Below are positions 15,159 to 24,147 of a DNA stretch of 64,000 bases, one piece after another. The DNA is from Candidatus Cryptobacteroides intestinigallinarum (GTDB lineage Bacteria > Bacteroidota > Bacteroidia > Bacteroidales > UBA932). Position numbers and translations under genes: made by a program. The stretch is taken from contig JADIMK010000010.1 in the NCBI GenBank assembly GCA_017694785.1, positions 1 through 64,000 of the forward strand, given 5' to 3'. A model generated the notes under the pieces. It worked only from the letters and a program-made list of their open reading frames with translations. It searched no databases and was not told the origin of the DNA. How positions within the stretch are numbered: position 1 is the first letter of the stretch; every line of letters starts with the position of its first letter.

Positions 15159-16568
15159 ATGGGAGACATCAATAAAGATATTCTTAAGCTGGCTGTTCCC
15201 AGCATACTTGCAAACATTACTGTTCCTCTTGTGGGGCTTGTGGACATGTCCGTGGCCGGTCATCTGGTCCCTGGCGATTCCATGCAGGCAGCTTCCCTGA
15301 TAGGCGGGATTGCTGTCGGCACTATGCTTTTTGACCTGCTGTACTGGAATTTCGGATTCCTCAGGGCCGGGACGGGAGGCCTTGCTGCGCAGGCGTACGG
15401 CCGAGGTGACGACAAGGCGGCAGGACGCATCCTGACCAGGGCAGTCGGGCTGGCAATGCTCTCGTCGGTTGTACTTATTGCCATACAGTGGCTTTTTGTC
15501 AAAGGAGCCTTTCTCTTTGTGGACTGTTCCCCGGAGGTGGAAGCCCTTGCGTCCGGATATTTCTTCATCCGCATATGGGCTGCTCCTGCGACTCTGAGCC
15601 TGATGGCATTAAAGGGGTGGTTCATCGGTATGCAGGACGGTATAAGTCCTATGGCGACCGATCTTGCCGTAAATGTGATCAATGCCGTTTCAAGCATTGT
15701 CCTCGCTCTCGGGATCCATGCAGGAGCCGTGTCCTTTGACGGGATCGGATTCAGCGGCATAGCCTGGGGAACAGTCATCGCACAGTACACAGGTCTTGCT
15801 GTCGCCATGGTCATCATATTCTCCAGATACAGAGAAAGGCTTAAGGGGACATTCAAGGCAAGGTATCTTCTCCTTGCTTTCTCGGGAGAAGGGGCCGGGC
15901 AGTTCTTCCGTCTCAACCGTGATCTTTTCATCCGTTCCCTGTGCCTGATCTGTATCTATATAGGCTTTACATCAATAGCGGCGTCATATGGGGATCTCAT
16001 TTTGGCTGTAGCTTCGGTACTGATGAAGCTGATGATGCTCTTCTCCTATTTTACGGATGGATTTGCGTATGCAGGCGAAGCCCTGGCGGGCAAAAGCATA
16101 GGGGAAAAAGACCCTGTGGCCTTGAGGATTTCAGTAAGCTGCGTCCATGCGTGGAGCATATTCCTTATGGTCTTGTCCGTTGTGGCATATGCCTTCGGTA
16201 CCATGCCGATGGTCGGCCTGATGACTGATGACAGTTCTGTCGTGGACCTCTCGGACTCTTATGTGCCTTGGCTCATAGCAATGCCGGCGATAGGGTGTGC
16301 AGCATTTACATGGGACGGCATCTACATAGGGGCGACGGCGGTGAAGCCTATGCGCAATGCCATGCTCCTGTCCACCGTGGCTTTCTTTGGAGCATATCTT
16401 GTCTGCATGGCTGTCAAGGGCAGCGAAGGAGATGAGTTCCTGCAGGGAAGGACAGCCCTGCACGGGCTTCTTTTCGGATACCTGCTCCATCTGGCTGTGA
16501 GGTTTGTATATCTTACGGCAGCCTACGGGAAGGAAGTCCTGCCAAAGGCTGTGCCGGAGCAGAGATGA
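15159..16568 (+). CDS. MATE-family transporter, DinF-like subgroup
   Basis: The 469-residue protein has twelve hydrophobic helices and the DinF-type start DILKLAVPSILANITVPLVGLVDMSVAGHL, followed by LRAGTGGLAAQAYGRGDD. The ORF track begins at 15084 inside rsgA; the ATG at 15159 (MGDINKDILKLAVPS) gives the usual family N-terminus, so I use it. It would export small organic compounds with ion coupling, but the substrate is unknown. The 16-bp spacing to rsgA suggests shared transcription. This is a different MATE branch from the one at 7768-9123. Confidence 0.9.
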   Translation: MGDINKDILKLAVPSILANITVPLVGLVDMSVAGHLVPGDSMQAASLIGGIAVGTMLFDLLYWNFGFLRAGTGGLAAQAYGRGDDKAAGRILTRAVGLAMLSSVVLIAIQWLFVKGAFLFVDCSPEVEALASGYFFIRIWAAPATLSLMALKGWFIGMQDGISPMATDLAVNVINAVSSIVLALGIHAGAVSFDGIGFSGIAWGTVIAQYTGLAVAMVIIFSRYRERLKGTFKARYLLLAFSGEGAGQFFRLNRDLFIRSLCLICIYIGFTSIAASYGDLILAVASVLMKLMMLFSYFTDGFAYAGEALAGKSIGEKDPVALRISVSCVHAWSIFLMVLSVVAYAFGTMPMVGLMTDDSSVVDLSDSYVPWLIAMPAIGCAAFTWDGIYIGATAVKPMRNAMLLSTVAFFGAYLVCMAVKGSEGDEFLQGRTALHGLLFGYLLHLAVRFVYLTAAYGKEVLPKAVPEQR

Positions 16569-16654
16569 CAGGTACTGCCATAATTCGGATTGGACATAAG
16601 TTTCAATAATACATCGAAAATTCATAACTTGCCGCATCTTACAAACAGATCAAG

Positions 16655-18028
16655 ATGAGTCTATATAGTTTCTACAGGATAAGCAAACCTTCAGGATACA
16701 AGGTTCCTGCGCAGGAAGCGGATGCAACATACAAGAGATTGAGAAACCGTACATTCTGGGGGGCAGTAGTAGCCTACAGTCTGTATTATGTGTGCCGGCT
16801 CAGCCTGAGTATAGTGAAACAGCCTCTGATTGACAGCGGTACTTTCACCGCCGGTCAGCTGGGTGTCATCGGATCTTCACTTCTTTTTGTCTATGCCGTA
16901 GGGAAATTCATGAACGGCTTCATAGCTGACTACTGCAATATCAGGCGCTTCATGGCCACCGGACTTCTGGTGTCCGCCGTAGCAAATCTTCTGCTCGGAG
17001 TGCTCGGCTTCTTCCATGGGTCTTCAGGAGCGGCATCTGCGGTATTCTTCATCACATTTGCTGTACTTTGGGGTGTGAACGGCTGGGTGCAGTCGATGGG
17101 ATCGCCTCCCGGGATCATAAGCCTTTCACGCTGGTTCCCGCTTTCAAAAAGGGGTACCTATTACAGTTTCTTCTGTTCAAGTCCATATCTGGGGGAGTTC
17201 CTTTCATTCATCATTGTCGGGCTTATCGTAGGTGCGCTCGGCTGGCAGTACGGATTCGTATTTGCATCTCTGGGCGGCTTCATCGGTACAGCCATCATAT
17301 TGCTTTTCGTCAGTGATACTCCTGAAAGCAAGGGACTCCCGTCTGTCCAGGAACTCTCTGGAGAGCAGATGCGCAAGGAGGATATGATGCGGACTGCCGA
17401 TATCCAGAAAAATGTGCTCAGACATCCCGGCATCTGGATAATTGCCGCATCAAGTGCATTCGTCTACATAGCCAAGTATGCCATAGCCAACTGGGGAGTG
17501 CTCTTCCTGCAGAAGGAGAAAGCTTTCACCCTTGAGTCCGCAACCCAGATCATAGCATTTTCCGCTGCGCTCGGTGTCCTCGGGACAATCCTCGCAGGAT
17601 GGCTGTCAGACAAGGTCTTCAAAGGAAGCAGGATATTGCCGGTGCTGATTTCTGGTCTGCTGAGCTTCATCTCGTTCGCCTTGTTCCTCTTCGCAGGAGG
17701 CGGCTATCTTGCCAATGTCATATATGTGTCCATGTTCAGCCTTTCGGTCGGGGTGCTCTACTGCATAATCGCCGGACTCATGGCCATGGACATTGTACCG
17801 AGGAAGGCTACCGGAGCCGCACTGGGTATCGTGGGCATTTCAAGTTATGTAGCGGCCGGCATACAGGACATCGCCAGCGGCTATCTGATCCAGGGCTATA
17901 CGGAAAAAGCTGCGGACATGGCTGATGCGGTCTACAATTTCACTCCGGTCTCGCTCTTCTGGCTTTTTGCGATGCTTGTCGCCTTTATCCTGCCGGTCGT
18001 CAGCTGGAGGAAGATGAAAAGGAAATGA
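16655..18028 (+). CDS. Organophosphate:phosphate antiporter family (GlpT/UhpC-like) MFS transporter
   Basis: The 457-residue protein has twelve membrane helices and OPA-family hallmarks: YSLYYVCRLSLSIVKQPLI in helix 1 with the conserved Arg, GKFMNGFIADYCNIRRFM after helix 2, NGWVQSMGSPPGIISLSRWFP in helix 4, and DTPESKGLPSVQE in the central loop. Characterised members exchange glycerol-3-phosphate or hexose-phosphate for phosphate, while UhpC acts as a sensor. The substrate here is not known. It lies only 27 bp before malQ, which links it to glucan metabolism, perhaps as a sugar-phosphate carrier. Confidence 0.87.
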   Translation: MSLYSFYRISKPSGYKVPAQEADATYKRLRNRTFWGAVVAYSLYYVCRLSLSIVKQPLIDSGTFTAGQLGVIGSSLLFVYAVGKFMNGFIADYCNIRRFMATGLLVSAVANLLLGVLGFFHGSSGAASAVFFITFAVLWGVNGWVQSMGSPPGIISLSRWFPLSKRGTYYSFFCSSPYLGEFLSFIIVGLIVGALGWQYGFVFASLGGFIGTAIILLFVSDTPESKGLPSVQELSGEQMRKEDMMRTADIQKNVLRHPGIWIIAASSAFVYIAKYAIANWGVLFLQKEKAFTLESATQIIAFSAALGVLGTILAGWLSDKVFKGSRILPVLISGLLSFISFALFLFAGGGYLANVIYVSMFSLSVGVLYCIIAGLMAMDIVPRKATGAALGIVGISSYVAAGIQDIASGYLIQGYTEKAADMADAVYNFTPVSLFWLFAMLVAFILPVVSWRKMKRK

Positions 18029-18055
18029 TTCCTTATCTTTGGGAAAAACTATACA

Positions 18056-20335
18056 ATGAAACTGATAACAGAAGTCGAATACCGTACATCCTGGGGGGAG
18101 GATCTGTTTCTCAGGAGCAACGGACAGCTGTTCCCGATGCAGTATACGGACGGAGGCGTGTGGCGCGCCTGCATTGACGGTCTGAAGCCGGGGCAGAGCC
18201 TTGAATACAGGTACGAAGTGCATAGGAACGGTGTCTGTTTCCGGACTGAATGGGCTGCTCACCACGTCAATCTTCCGAAGGAAGGGACTGCTGAGGTCCG
18301 CGATTCATGGTCTGATGTGCCTTCCGGACTGCCTCTGCGCTCTGATCCTTTCGTGTCCGGAGTGTTCCATGTCGATGAAGGCCATATGTGGAAGGCTGCC
18401 GGTACTGCAGTACCTGTGTTTTCACTGAGGTCTGAACAGAGTTTCGGAGTGGGGGAATTCAATGACCTCAAGCTGCTTGTGGACTGGGCTGTGGCGACAG
18501 GTCAGAAGGTGCTGCAGCTGCTGCCGGTCAACGACACTACCATGACCGGTACTTGGGAGGACTCCTATCCGTACAATGCCAATTCAAGCTTTGCCCTTCA
18601 TCCGCAGTTTGTCCATCTGCCGGATGCAGGTGTGCCGGAAGATGACGGATACATCAGGCTCAGGGATGAGCTCAATGCCCTGCCGCAGGTGGATTATGAA
18701 AGGGTCAACAACGAGAAGCTGAGGATGCTCCGTCTCTCCTTCAGGAAAAACGGGAAGAAACTCCTTTCATCTGCCGGGTATAAGGAATTCGCTGCGGAAA
18801 ATGCTTCATGGCTGCTGCCTTATGCCGTGTTCTGCGTGCTGAGGGATGAGTACGGCACTGCGGATTTCACAAAATGGAAGTCGGAAGATGCCGATTTCAG
18901 AACATATAGGGAAAGGAAAGCCATGGAATATGCCGATGCCAACAAGGACAGGACCCTCTTCTATTGCTTTGTCCAGTACCATCTGCATCTGCAGCTTTCA
19001 GCGGCAAGGGACTATGCCCGCTCCAGAGGCGTTGTGTTCAAGGGTGACCTGCCTATCGGAGTAAGCCGGACGAGTGCCGATGCCTGGGTGGACAGGAGGC
19101 TTTTCAACATGGATTCACAGGCCGGTGCCCCGCCTGACGCATTTTCGACCGAGGGCCAGAACTGGGGATTCCCGACCTACAACTGGGAAGAGATGTCCCG
19201 AGACGGCTATGCATGGTGGAAGGCCCGCCTCAAGACGATGTCGCAGTATTTCGATGCCTTCAGGATCGACCATATCCTTGGGTTCTTCCGTATCTGGGAG
19301 ATCCCTATGGATGCTGTCCACGGACTTCTCGGCCATTTCAACCCTGCTCTTCCTTATTCTTCTGAAGAGCTTGCCGGGCTGGGCTTCGACATGTCTTCGG
19401 GGAAATATTCAGAGCCATGCATGGATGACAGTCATCTGGACAGGATATTCGGCCAGTATGCAGCCAAGGTGCGGAAACAGTGCATGAAGGACGGACATCT
19501 GCGTCCGGCATATTCGACGCAGCGTAAGGTGGCGGACAAGTTCCCGGGAGATGATCCTGACATCGTCATGGTCCGTAGCGGGCTGATGCGTCTGCTGGAT
19601 GACGTGCTCTTCGTCGAAGATCCACGCCAGAAGGGCATGTGGCATCCTCGTATTGCAGCGCAGTACACTTATGCCTACAGCTGTCTGGACGAGTACCGCC
19701 GCAGGGCCTTCGACCGCCTTTACGATGACTTCTTCTACCACAAGCACAATGCATTCTGGAAAGAATCGGCCATGAAGAAGCTCCCTTCACTGCTCACAGC
19801 CACCGGAATGATGGCCTGCGGCGAGGATCTCGGGATGATTCCGGCGTGTGTTCCGGAGGTGATGTCCGAATACAGTATACTTTCTCTGGAGATCCAGCGT
19901 ATGCCTAAGGATCCGCATCGTGCTTTTGCCGATACGGCTTCATATCCGTATTATTCGGTTTGTGCGACATCGACCCATGACATGAATCCGATCCGGGCAT
20001 GGTGGGAGGAAGACCGTGCGGTTACAGGTCGCTTCTGGCATGAAGTACTTGGGCAGCAGGGAGATGCGCCTTGGTTCTGTGAGCCGTGGATATGCAGGAA
20101 AATAGTGAAGATGCACCTTGAGTCACCATCCTTGCTCGCTATCCTGCCGCTGCAGGACTGGCTGGCAATGGACGGGAAGCTCAGGCTTGAAGACCCTTCG
20201 GCAGAACGGATCAATGTCCCTGCCGTCCCGCGCTACTACTGGCGCTACAGAATGCATCTGACCCTTGAGAACCTGCTGGGACAGAGGGAGTTCAATGATT
20301 CAATAAAGGAGATGACAGCTTCTTCCGGACGGTGA
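18056..20335 (+). CDS. malQ: 4-alpha-glucanotransferase (GH77 amylomaltase) with one CBM20
   Basis: The enzyme disproportionates maltodextrins in the cytoplasm and releases glucose. Residues 1 to about 105 form a single CBM20-like starch-binding module (TEVEYRTSWGEDLFL). The GH77 catalytic part follows, with PYNANSSFALHPQF, FDAFRIDHILGFFRIWEIP (nucleophile Asp in RID), CGEDLGMIP (acid/base Glu) and TSTHDMNPIRAWWEED. There is no signal peptide. The 759-residue product is shorter than the roughly 890-residue two-CBM20 form I recall for Bacteroides MalQ and plant DPE2; the first module is missing. It converges with the response regulator gene, 45 bp away. Confidence 0.95.
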   Translation: MKLITEVEYRTSWGEDLFLRSNGQLFPMQYTDGGVWRACIDGLKPGQSLEYRYEVHRNGVCFRTEWAAHHVNLPKEGTAEVRDSWSDVPSGLPLRSDPFVSGVFHVDEGHMWKAAGTAVPVFSLRSEQSFGVGEFNDLKLLVDWAVATGQKVLQLLPVNDTTMTGTWEDSYPYNANSSFALHPQFVHLPDAGVPEDDGYIRLRDELNALPQVDYERVNNEKLRMLRLSFRKNGKKLLSSAGYKEFAAENASWLLPYAVFCVLRDEYGTADFTKWKSEDADFRTYRERKAMEYADANKDRTLFYCFVQYHLHLQLSAARDYARSRGVVFKGDLPIGVSRTSADAWVDRRLFNMDSQAGAPPDAFSTEGQNWGFPTYNWEEMSRDGYAWWKARLKTMSQYFDAFRIDHILGFFRIWEIPMDAVHGLLGHFNPALPYSSEELAGLGFDMSSGKYSEPCMDDSHLDRIFGQYAAKVRKQCMKDGHLRPAYSTQRKVADKFPGDDPDIVMVRSGLMRLLDDVLFVEDPRQKGMWHPRIAAQYTYAYSCLDEYRRRAFDRLYDDFFYHKHNAFWKESAMKKLPSLLTATGMMACGEDLGMIPACVPEVMSEYSILSLEIQRMPKDPHRAFADTASYPYYSVCATSTHDMNPIRAWWEEDRAVTGRFWHEVLGQQGDAPWFCEPWICRKIVKMHLESPSLLAILPLQDWLAMDGKLRLEDPSAERINVPAVPRYYWRYRMHLTLENLLGQREFNDSIKEMTASSGR

Positions 20336-20380
20336 TCCGGAGCGGACTCACGTCCGGACAAGGCCTCCTGGTGACTCTGG

Positions 20381-21085
20381 TCAACGGCCTTCAAGCCATC
20401 TGAGGAAATCATCTGTCCTTGACCGGCTTACCATCATTTCAAAAGATGCGCGGGGAGTGGATTCGATCCTGAATCTGCTCCCTGTCTTTGTTATGCTTGA
20501 TATTGCCTGCATGGATATGATACAGTTGCGTGAGATCCTGAAAAAGGTCTCCGGAGAGAGCTGGTCCATGATTATGTCAAGGGAAAAATCAACGATATAC
20601 CGGCGGTTGTCTCTGGTGACGACATATGTGGACTTGTCTTCGGAATAGATATAGGCTATGTCGGAAGATTTCAGGGGTACGATCATATCGTTCAGTTTCA
20701 CAAGGAACCTTTCCTTGAAGTGCCGTTCCATCTTTCTGCGGCATCTGTCGACGGCTCTCTGAAGCGCTTCCGGCTCGACCGGCTTCAGGAGATAGTCGAT
20801 GCTTTCCACCTCGAAGGCTTTTACGGCATAGCTGTCATATGCGGTTGTCATTATCACCTGGGCCTTTATGTCAGCCCTCTTGAATATTTCAAAGCAGTTG
20901 CCGTCTGAAAGCTCCACGTCCATGAAGATTATGTCGGCATGGTGCGAAGGGTCTTTCAGCCATGCAAGAGTCTCCGACACTGATCCGGTCTCTCCGGTTA
21001 TCACAGCATCGGAATAGAGCCTTCCGATGGTCCCTGCCAGGCTCTTTCTTGCCATCATCTCATCTTCGACTATCAGTATGTTCAT
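20381..21085 (-). CDS. LytTR-family response regulator
   Basis: Residues 1-115 are a receiver domain with the acidic pocket (VEDE, residues 7-9), the phosphate-accepting Asp56 in IIFMDVEL, Thr/Ser in MTTAYDS and Lys101 in LLKPVEP. Residues about 125-230 form a LytTR DNA-binding domain (FLVKLNDMIVPLKSSDIAYIYSEDKSTYVVT, ETFFRISRNCIIS). Such regulators bind pairs of 9-bp direct repeats 21-22 bp apart. Exactly such a pair lies 1.5 kb away, upstream of the sus-type operon. Its start overlaps the kinase stop by 4 bp (ATGA), so the two form a translationally coupled pair. Confidence 0.95.
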   Translation of the reverse strand: MNILIVEDEMMARKSLAGTIGRLYSDAVITGETGSVSETLAWLKDPSHHADIIFMDVELSDGNCFEIFKRADIKAQVIMTTAYDSYAVKAFEVESIDYLLKPVEPEALQRAVDRCRRKMERHFKERFLVKLNDMIVPLKSSDIAYIYSEDKSTYVVTRDNRRYIVDFSLDIIMDQLSPETFFRISRNCIISMQAISSITKTGSRFRIESTPRASFEMMVSRSRTDDFLRWLEGR

Positions 21086-22536
21086 GTCGTTCTAAGGTTA
21101 TCAGGTCTTGTGTCATTCTCTGTCTGAAGCTCCAGCAGAGGAACGGTTACCTTGAATGTCTTCCCGTCATTCTCAACTGTTACTTCTTTGCCGTACAGCC
21201 TGTACTGTCTTTTCAGGTAGTCCAGACCTATGTGGGTGGAGGTTACGGTGCCGAGCTTCGGATGTAGCGTGTTGGAGACTGTTATACAGCCCTCTCCTGC
21301 CGTCATGGTGATCTCAAGAGGGTCATCTTCTCCTATGCGGTTGTGCTTTATGGCGTTTTCTATCAGCATCTGTATTGAACACGGGATCACGTGGTATGAC
21401 AAGGCCGTCTTTTCAGGAATCAGGTCATTCACCTTGAACCCGTCGTTGAATCTTTCCTTAAGCAGATCAGTGTACATTGTCATGAATGTGAGTTCATCTT
21501 TCAACGGTACAGTCCTGTTGTCGTTGCGGAGCATATAGCGGTATATACCTGCAAGCTTGTGGATGTAGGCACTTGCATGTTCGGTCTGTCCGTCAAGTAC
21601 GAGGCAGTCAAGTATGTTGAGGGAATTGAAGAGGAAATGCGGGCTTACCTGCTGGCGCAGCTGTTCATACTGGAACTGAGCCTGGTCTGCCTGCCCTTTG
21701 GCTTCATACATGGCATCACGTGCGGATACGGCATAGTCTATCATATATACCACCGAATAGACGATGATATAGACAGCCAGCACGGCCACAGCCATTCTTG
21801 TGAAATCAATTGCCGTGAGTTCTCCAGGTTTTCCATCGAATATTCCTGAGCCGGCATATAGGGCTGTGGCGGCTGAAATGACACAGCCTGTTACCAGAGT
21901 CATGAATGTCTTCAGGATTATTCCCCGGCTCCGGTATCTTGTCCTCATGTATCTGACCATGAGGATTATGATGCAGAGCATTATTGTCATCAGCCCCGGC
22001 CTGTCGAATACGGCCGCTATGGTGTCAAAGATTCCACCGCTGTCCATGACCCCGTCAGGGAACAGCTGGGTCATGGTGATGCGGAACAGAAGAACCAGGA
22101 GGATTGCCAGGGCAAGCCACAGCACATGCTCCTTGCGTATGGTCCTGATGGGCCTGGTCTGGAGCAGTCTGCCGGCATAGTGATATCTTGAATTCTTCCT
22201 GAAGAGCACAAGGAAGCCGAATATTCCCCATCCGATGGCTTCAGTCGTCAGGAATGTTGACAAAGAGTGGATGAAAAGCTCCGACCCGGAGACCAGCATA
22301 AGGGCCTTTGCACCGTAGGTCCCGAGTATGAAGCCCAGCAGATTGGTTACAATGACGCAGGCTACAAGCAGTTCCACCTTTGCTCTCATCCGTATGCCTA
22401 TGAGAACAACCATGGTGATTGTAAGCATTGTGAGCCAGATCTCATCAAGAATGCCTGCACTTCTGCATATCAGAGCCGTGATGACATGCAGAAGTGCAAA
22501 TATGTGGATGATGATGCCGGTCCTTGGAACTTTCAT
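21082..22536 (-). CDS. LytS/YehU-type membrane sensor histidine kinase
   Basis: The first 270 residues are about eight hydrophobic segments with no large extracytoplasmic domain. The remainder is the His_kinase/HATPase pair: the phosphoacceptor His300 in QQVSPHFLFNSLNILD, and the ATP-binding N-box IPCSIQMLIENAIKHN. It should phosphorylate the LytTR regulator encoded directly downstream. Because of its site between malQ and the starch-uptake operon, I infer that it senses a sugar-related or energy-related signal in the membrane; no ligand-binding fold is visible. It has its own promoter box and is divergent from the operon. Confidence 0.93.
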   Translation of the reverse strand: MKVPRTGIIIHIFALLHVITALICRSAGILDEIWLTMLTITMVVLIGIRMRAKVELLVACVIVTNLLGFILGTYGAKALMLVSGSELFIHSLSTFLTTEAIGWGIFGFLVLFRKNSRYHYAGRLLQTRPIRTIRKEHVLWLALAILLVLLFRITMTQLFPDGVMDSGGIFDTIAAVFDRPGLMTIMLCIIILMVRYMRTRYRSRGIILKTFMTLVTGCVISAATALYAGSGIFDGKPGELTAIDFTRMAVAVLAVYIIVYSVVYMIDYAVSARDAMYEAKGQADQAQFQYEQLRQQVSPHFLFNSLNILDCLVLDGQTEHASAYIHKLAGIYRYMLRNDNRTVPLKDELTFMTMYTDLLKERFNDGFKVNDLIPEKTALSYHVIPCSIQMLIENAIKHNRIGEDDPLEITMTAGEGCITVSNTLHPKLGTVTSTHIGLDYLKRQYRLYGKEVTVENDGKTFKVTVPLLELQTENDTRPDNLRTT

Positions 22537-22556
22537 CTTTGGATGTTTTCCTTTTC

Positions 22557-22564
22557 CAAAATTA
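22557..22564 (-). promoter_or_regulatory. Putative -7 promoter box for the kinase-regulator pair
   Basis: Minus-strand TAATTTTG (TAnnTTTG), 20 bp before the kinase ATG. Confidence 0.45.
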
Positions 22565-22627
22565 CAATTTTTCAGGAAATGGGCAAAGTCCCATATGCTT
22601 GTTTCTGTTTTTCATCATGAAAAATTT

Positions 22628-22657
22628 ACCGTTCGTCATTGCGTTTTCTCCGTTCGT
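22628..22657 (+). promoter_or_regulatory. LytTR-type operator: two 9-bp direct repeats 21 bp apart
   Basis: ACCGTTCGT (22628-22636) and TCCGTTCGT (22649-22657), separated by 12 bp. Each fits the LytTR consensus [TA][AC][CA]GTTN[AG][TG] at all nine positions and the 21-bp offset puts both on one DNA face. The longer match extends to CCGTTCGTC.TTGCG. The site ends 33 bp before the -7 box of the operon, an activator position, and is about 64 bp from the kinase promoter box on the other side. Confidence 0.75.
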
Positions 22658-22690
22658 CTTGCGGGGATTTCATGTAAAATACCTATTTAT

Positions 22691-22698
22691 TAGTTTTG
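22691..22698 (+). promoter_or_regulatory. Putative -7 promoter box of the sus-type operon
   Basis: TAGTTTTG matches TAnnTTTG, 28 bp before the transporter start. The -33 region reads GATTTC, a poor match to TTTG, consistent with need for an activator. Confidence 0.55.
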
Positions 22699-22726
22699 CA
22701 TTACCACAACAGTTGATGACACTCAG

Positions 22727-24115
22727 ATGAAAAAACCGAAATTGTCTTTCTGGCAGATCTGGAACCTTAGCTTCGGTTTCCTCGGGGTGCAGATAGGATA
22801 TTCACTCCAGAATTCCAACACCTCGTCGATTTTTGAATCTTTGGGAGCAGAGGTGAGCCATCTCAGTTATTTCTGGCTTGCCGCGCCGCTTGCCGGCATG
22901 GTTATCCAGCCTATCATAGGGATGTTTTCCGACGGCACTTGGACCAGGTTCGGAAGGCGGATCCCTTATATACTTGGCGGAGCACTCATTTCTTCTATCG
23001 CATTGATGCTGATGCCGAACTGTCCGCACCTCCTGGCTTTCGCGCCGCTTGCCATGGGGGCATTCATCCTCCTTTTCATGGATCTTTCATTCAATGTGAC
23101 CATGCAGCCTTTCCGCGCTCTGGTAGCCGATATGCTGGATGATTCGCAGAAGACAGAGGGCTATGTGGTCCAGACATTCCTGATCAATCTCGGAGCTGTG
23201 GTCGGGGCATTCCTTCCGCTTGTGATGACATGGCTCGGAGTGTCTGACGAAGCCGTCCCTGGACATGTATCTGACCATATCGCCTATTCCTACTATGCAG
23301 GAGGCACGATACTTCTGCTTACTGTGCTTGTGACAGCCTTCAGGACAAAGGAATATCCTCCTGAGAAATTCGCTGAATACAACGGACTTCCGTCAGTCTC
23401 ACAGGATGGGGCCCATACTGGAGATGCCGCAGCATGTGAAGTACAGGCCGGAACCAAAGGCAAGGCAGACTCGGAGAAGGAACCTAAGCCTGGATTCCTG
23501 ACCCTTATGCGCAATATGCCTGAGGTCATGCTGCAGCTCGGTGTGACCCAGTTTTTCTCATGGGCTGCGCTTTTCCTCATGTGGACTTATCTCAAGCCTG
23601 CGATCACAGGTACAGTCACCGATCCTGCGACAGGAGCAGTCCTGACTGCAGGAGAGACGCAGACGTGGGTAGGAGTACTCAACGGCATTTATCCCATCCC
23701 TGCCTGCATCGTTTCTATCTTCATGAGCCGCATAGCTGCCAGGCTGGGCAACAAGACTGTGTATGCGGTCTGCCTTATTGCCGGAGCACTCGGCTTCGGC
23801 GGCCTTATGCTTATCCATGACAAGTATCTGATGATGATACCTATGGTGTTCATAGGCATAGCCTGGGCCGGCATACTTGCGATGCCATATTCAATACTCT
23901 CCAGATATGTGGATGCCGGCAATATGGGCGCCTACATGGGTATATTCAACTTCACTATAACCATCCCGCAGATTGTGATAGGACTTACAGGCGGTGTCAT
24001 CGTAAAATGGATCTTCGGGTCCGACGCCCTCTCTATGCTTGGCCTGGCCGGAGTGTTCATGCTCCTTGCGGCCATATCCGTAGCCTTTGTCGGGAAAAAG
24101 AGCAGAAAATCATAA
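22727..24115 (+). CDS. MFS sugar transporter (SLC45/GPH-like), probable maltose or maltodextrin importer
   Basis: The 462-residue inner-membrane protein has twelve helices and sugar-porter features of the SLC45-like group: WNLSFGFLGVQIGYSLQNSN in helix 1, GMFSDGTWTRFGRRIPYILGG after helix 2-3, and MDLSFNVTMQPFRALVADM in helix 4. A central loop (about residues 220-255) is charged and variable. It heads the operon directly behind the LytTR site, with the susC gene 32 bp downstream. From this position I infer that it takes periplasmic glucose, maltose or short maltodextrins into the cytoplasm, where MalQ acts. The substrate is an inference from context. Confidence 0.87.
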   Translation: MKKPKLSFWQIWNLSFGFLGVQIGYSLQNSNTSSIFESLGAEVSHLSYFWLAAPLAGMVIQPIIGMFSDGTWTRFGRRIPYILGGALISSIALMLMPNCPHLLAFAPLAMGAFILLFMDLSFNVTMQPFRALVADMLDDSQKTEGYVVQTFLINLGAVVGAFLPLVMTWLGVSDEAVPGHVSDHIAYSYYAGGTILLLTVLVTAFRTKEYPPEKFAEYNGLPSVSQDGAHTGDAAACEVQAGTKGKADSEKEPKPGFLTLMRNMPEVMLQLGVTQFFSWAALFLMWTYLKPAITGTVTDPATGAVLTAGETQTWVGVLNGIYPIPACIVSIFMSRIAARLGNKTVYAVCLIAGALGFGGLMLIHDKYLMMIPMVFIGIAWAGILAMPYSILSRYVDAGNMGAYMGIFNFTITIPQIVIGLTGGVIVKWIFGSDALSMLGLAGVFMLLAAISVAFVGKKSRKS

Positions 24116-24147
24116 ACAGACCATATAAATCAATAACACTCAATTCT

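Noticed and set aside
24007-24147. Longer SusC N-terminus from the ORF track
   Set aside because: The extra 47 residues lie inside the upstream transporter gene in another frame and precede a clear signal peptide.
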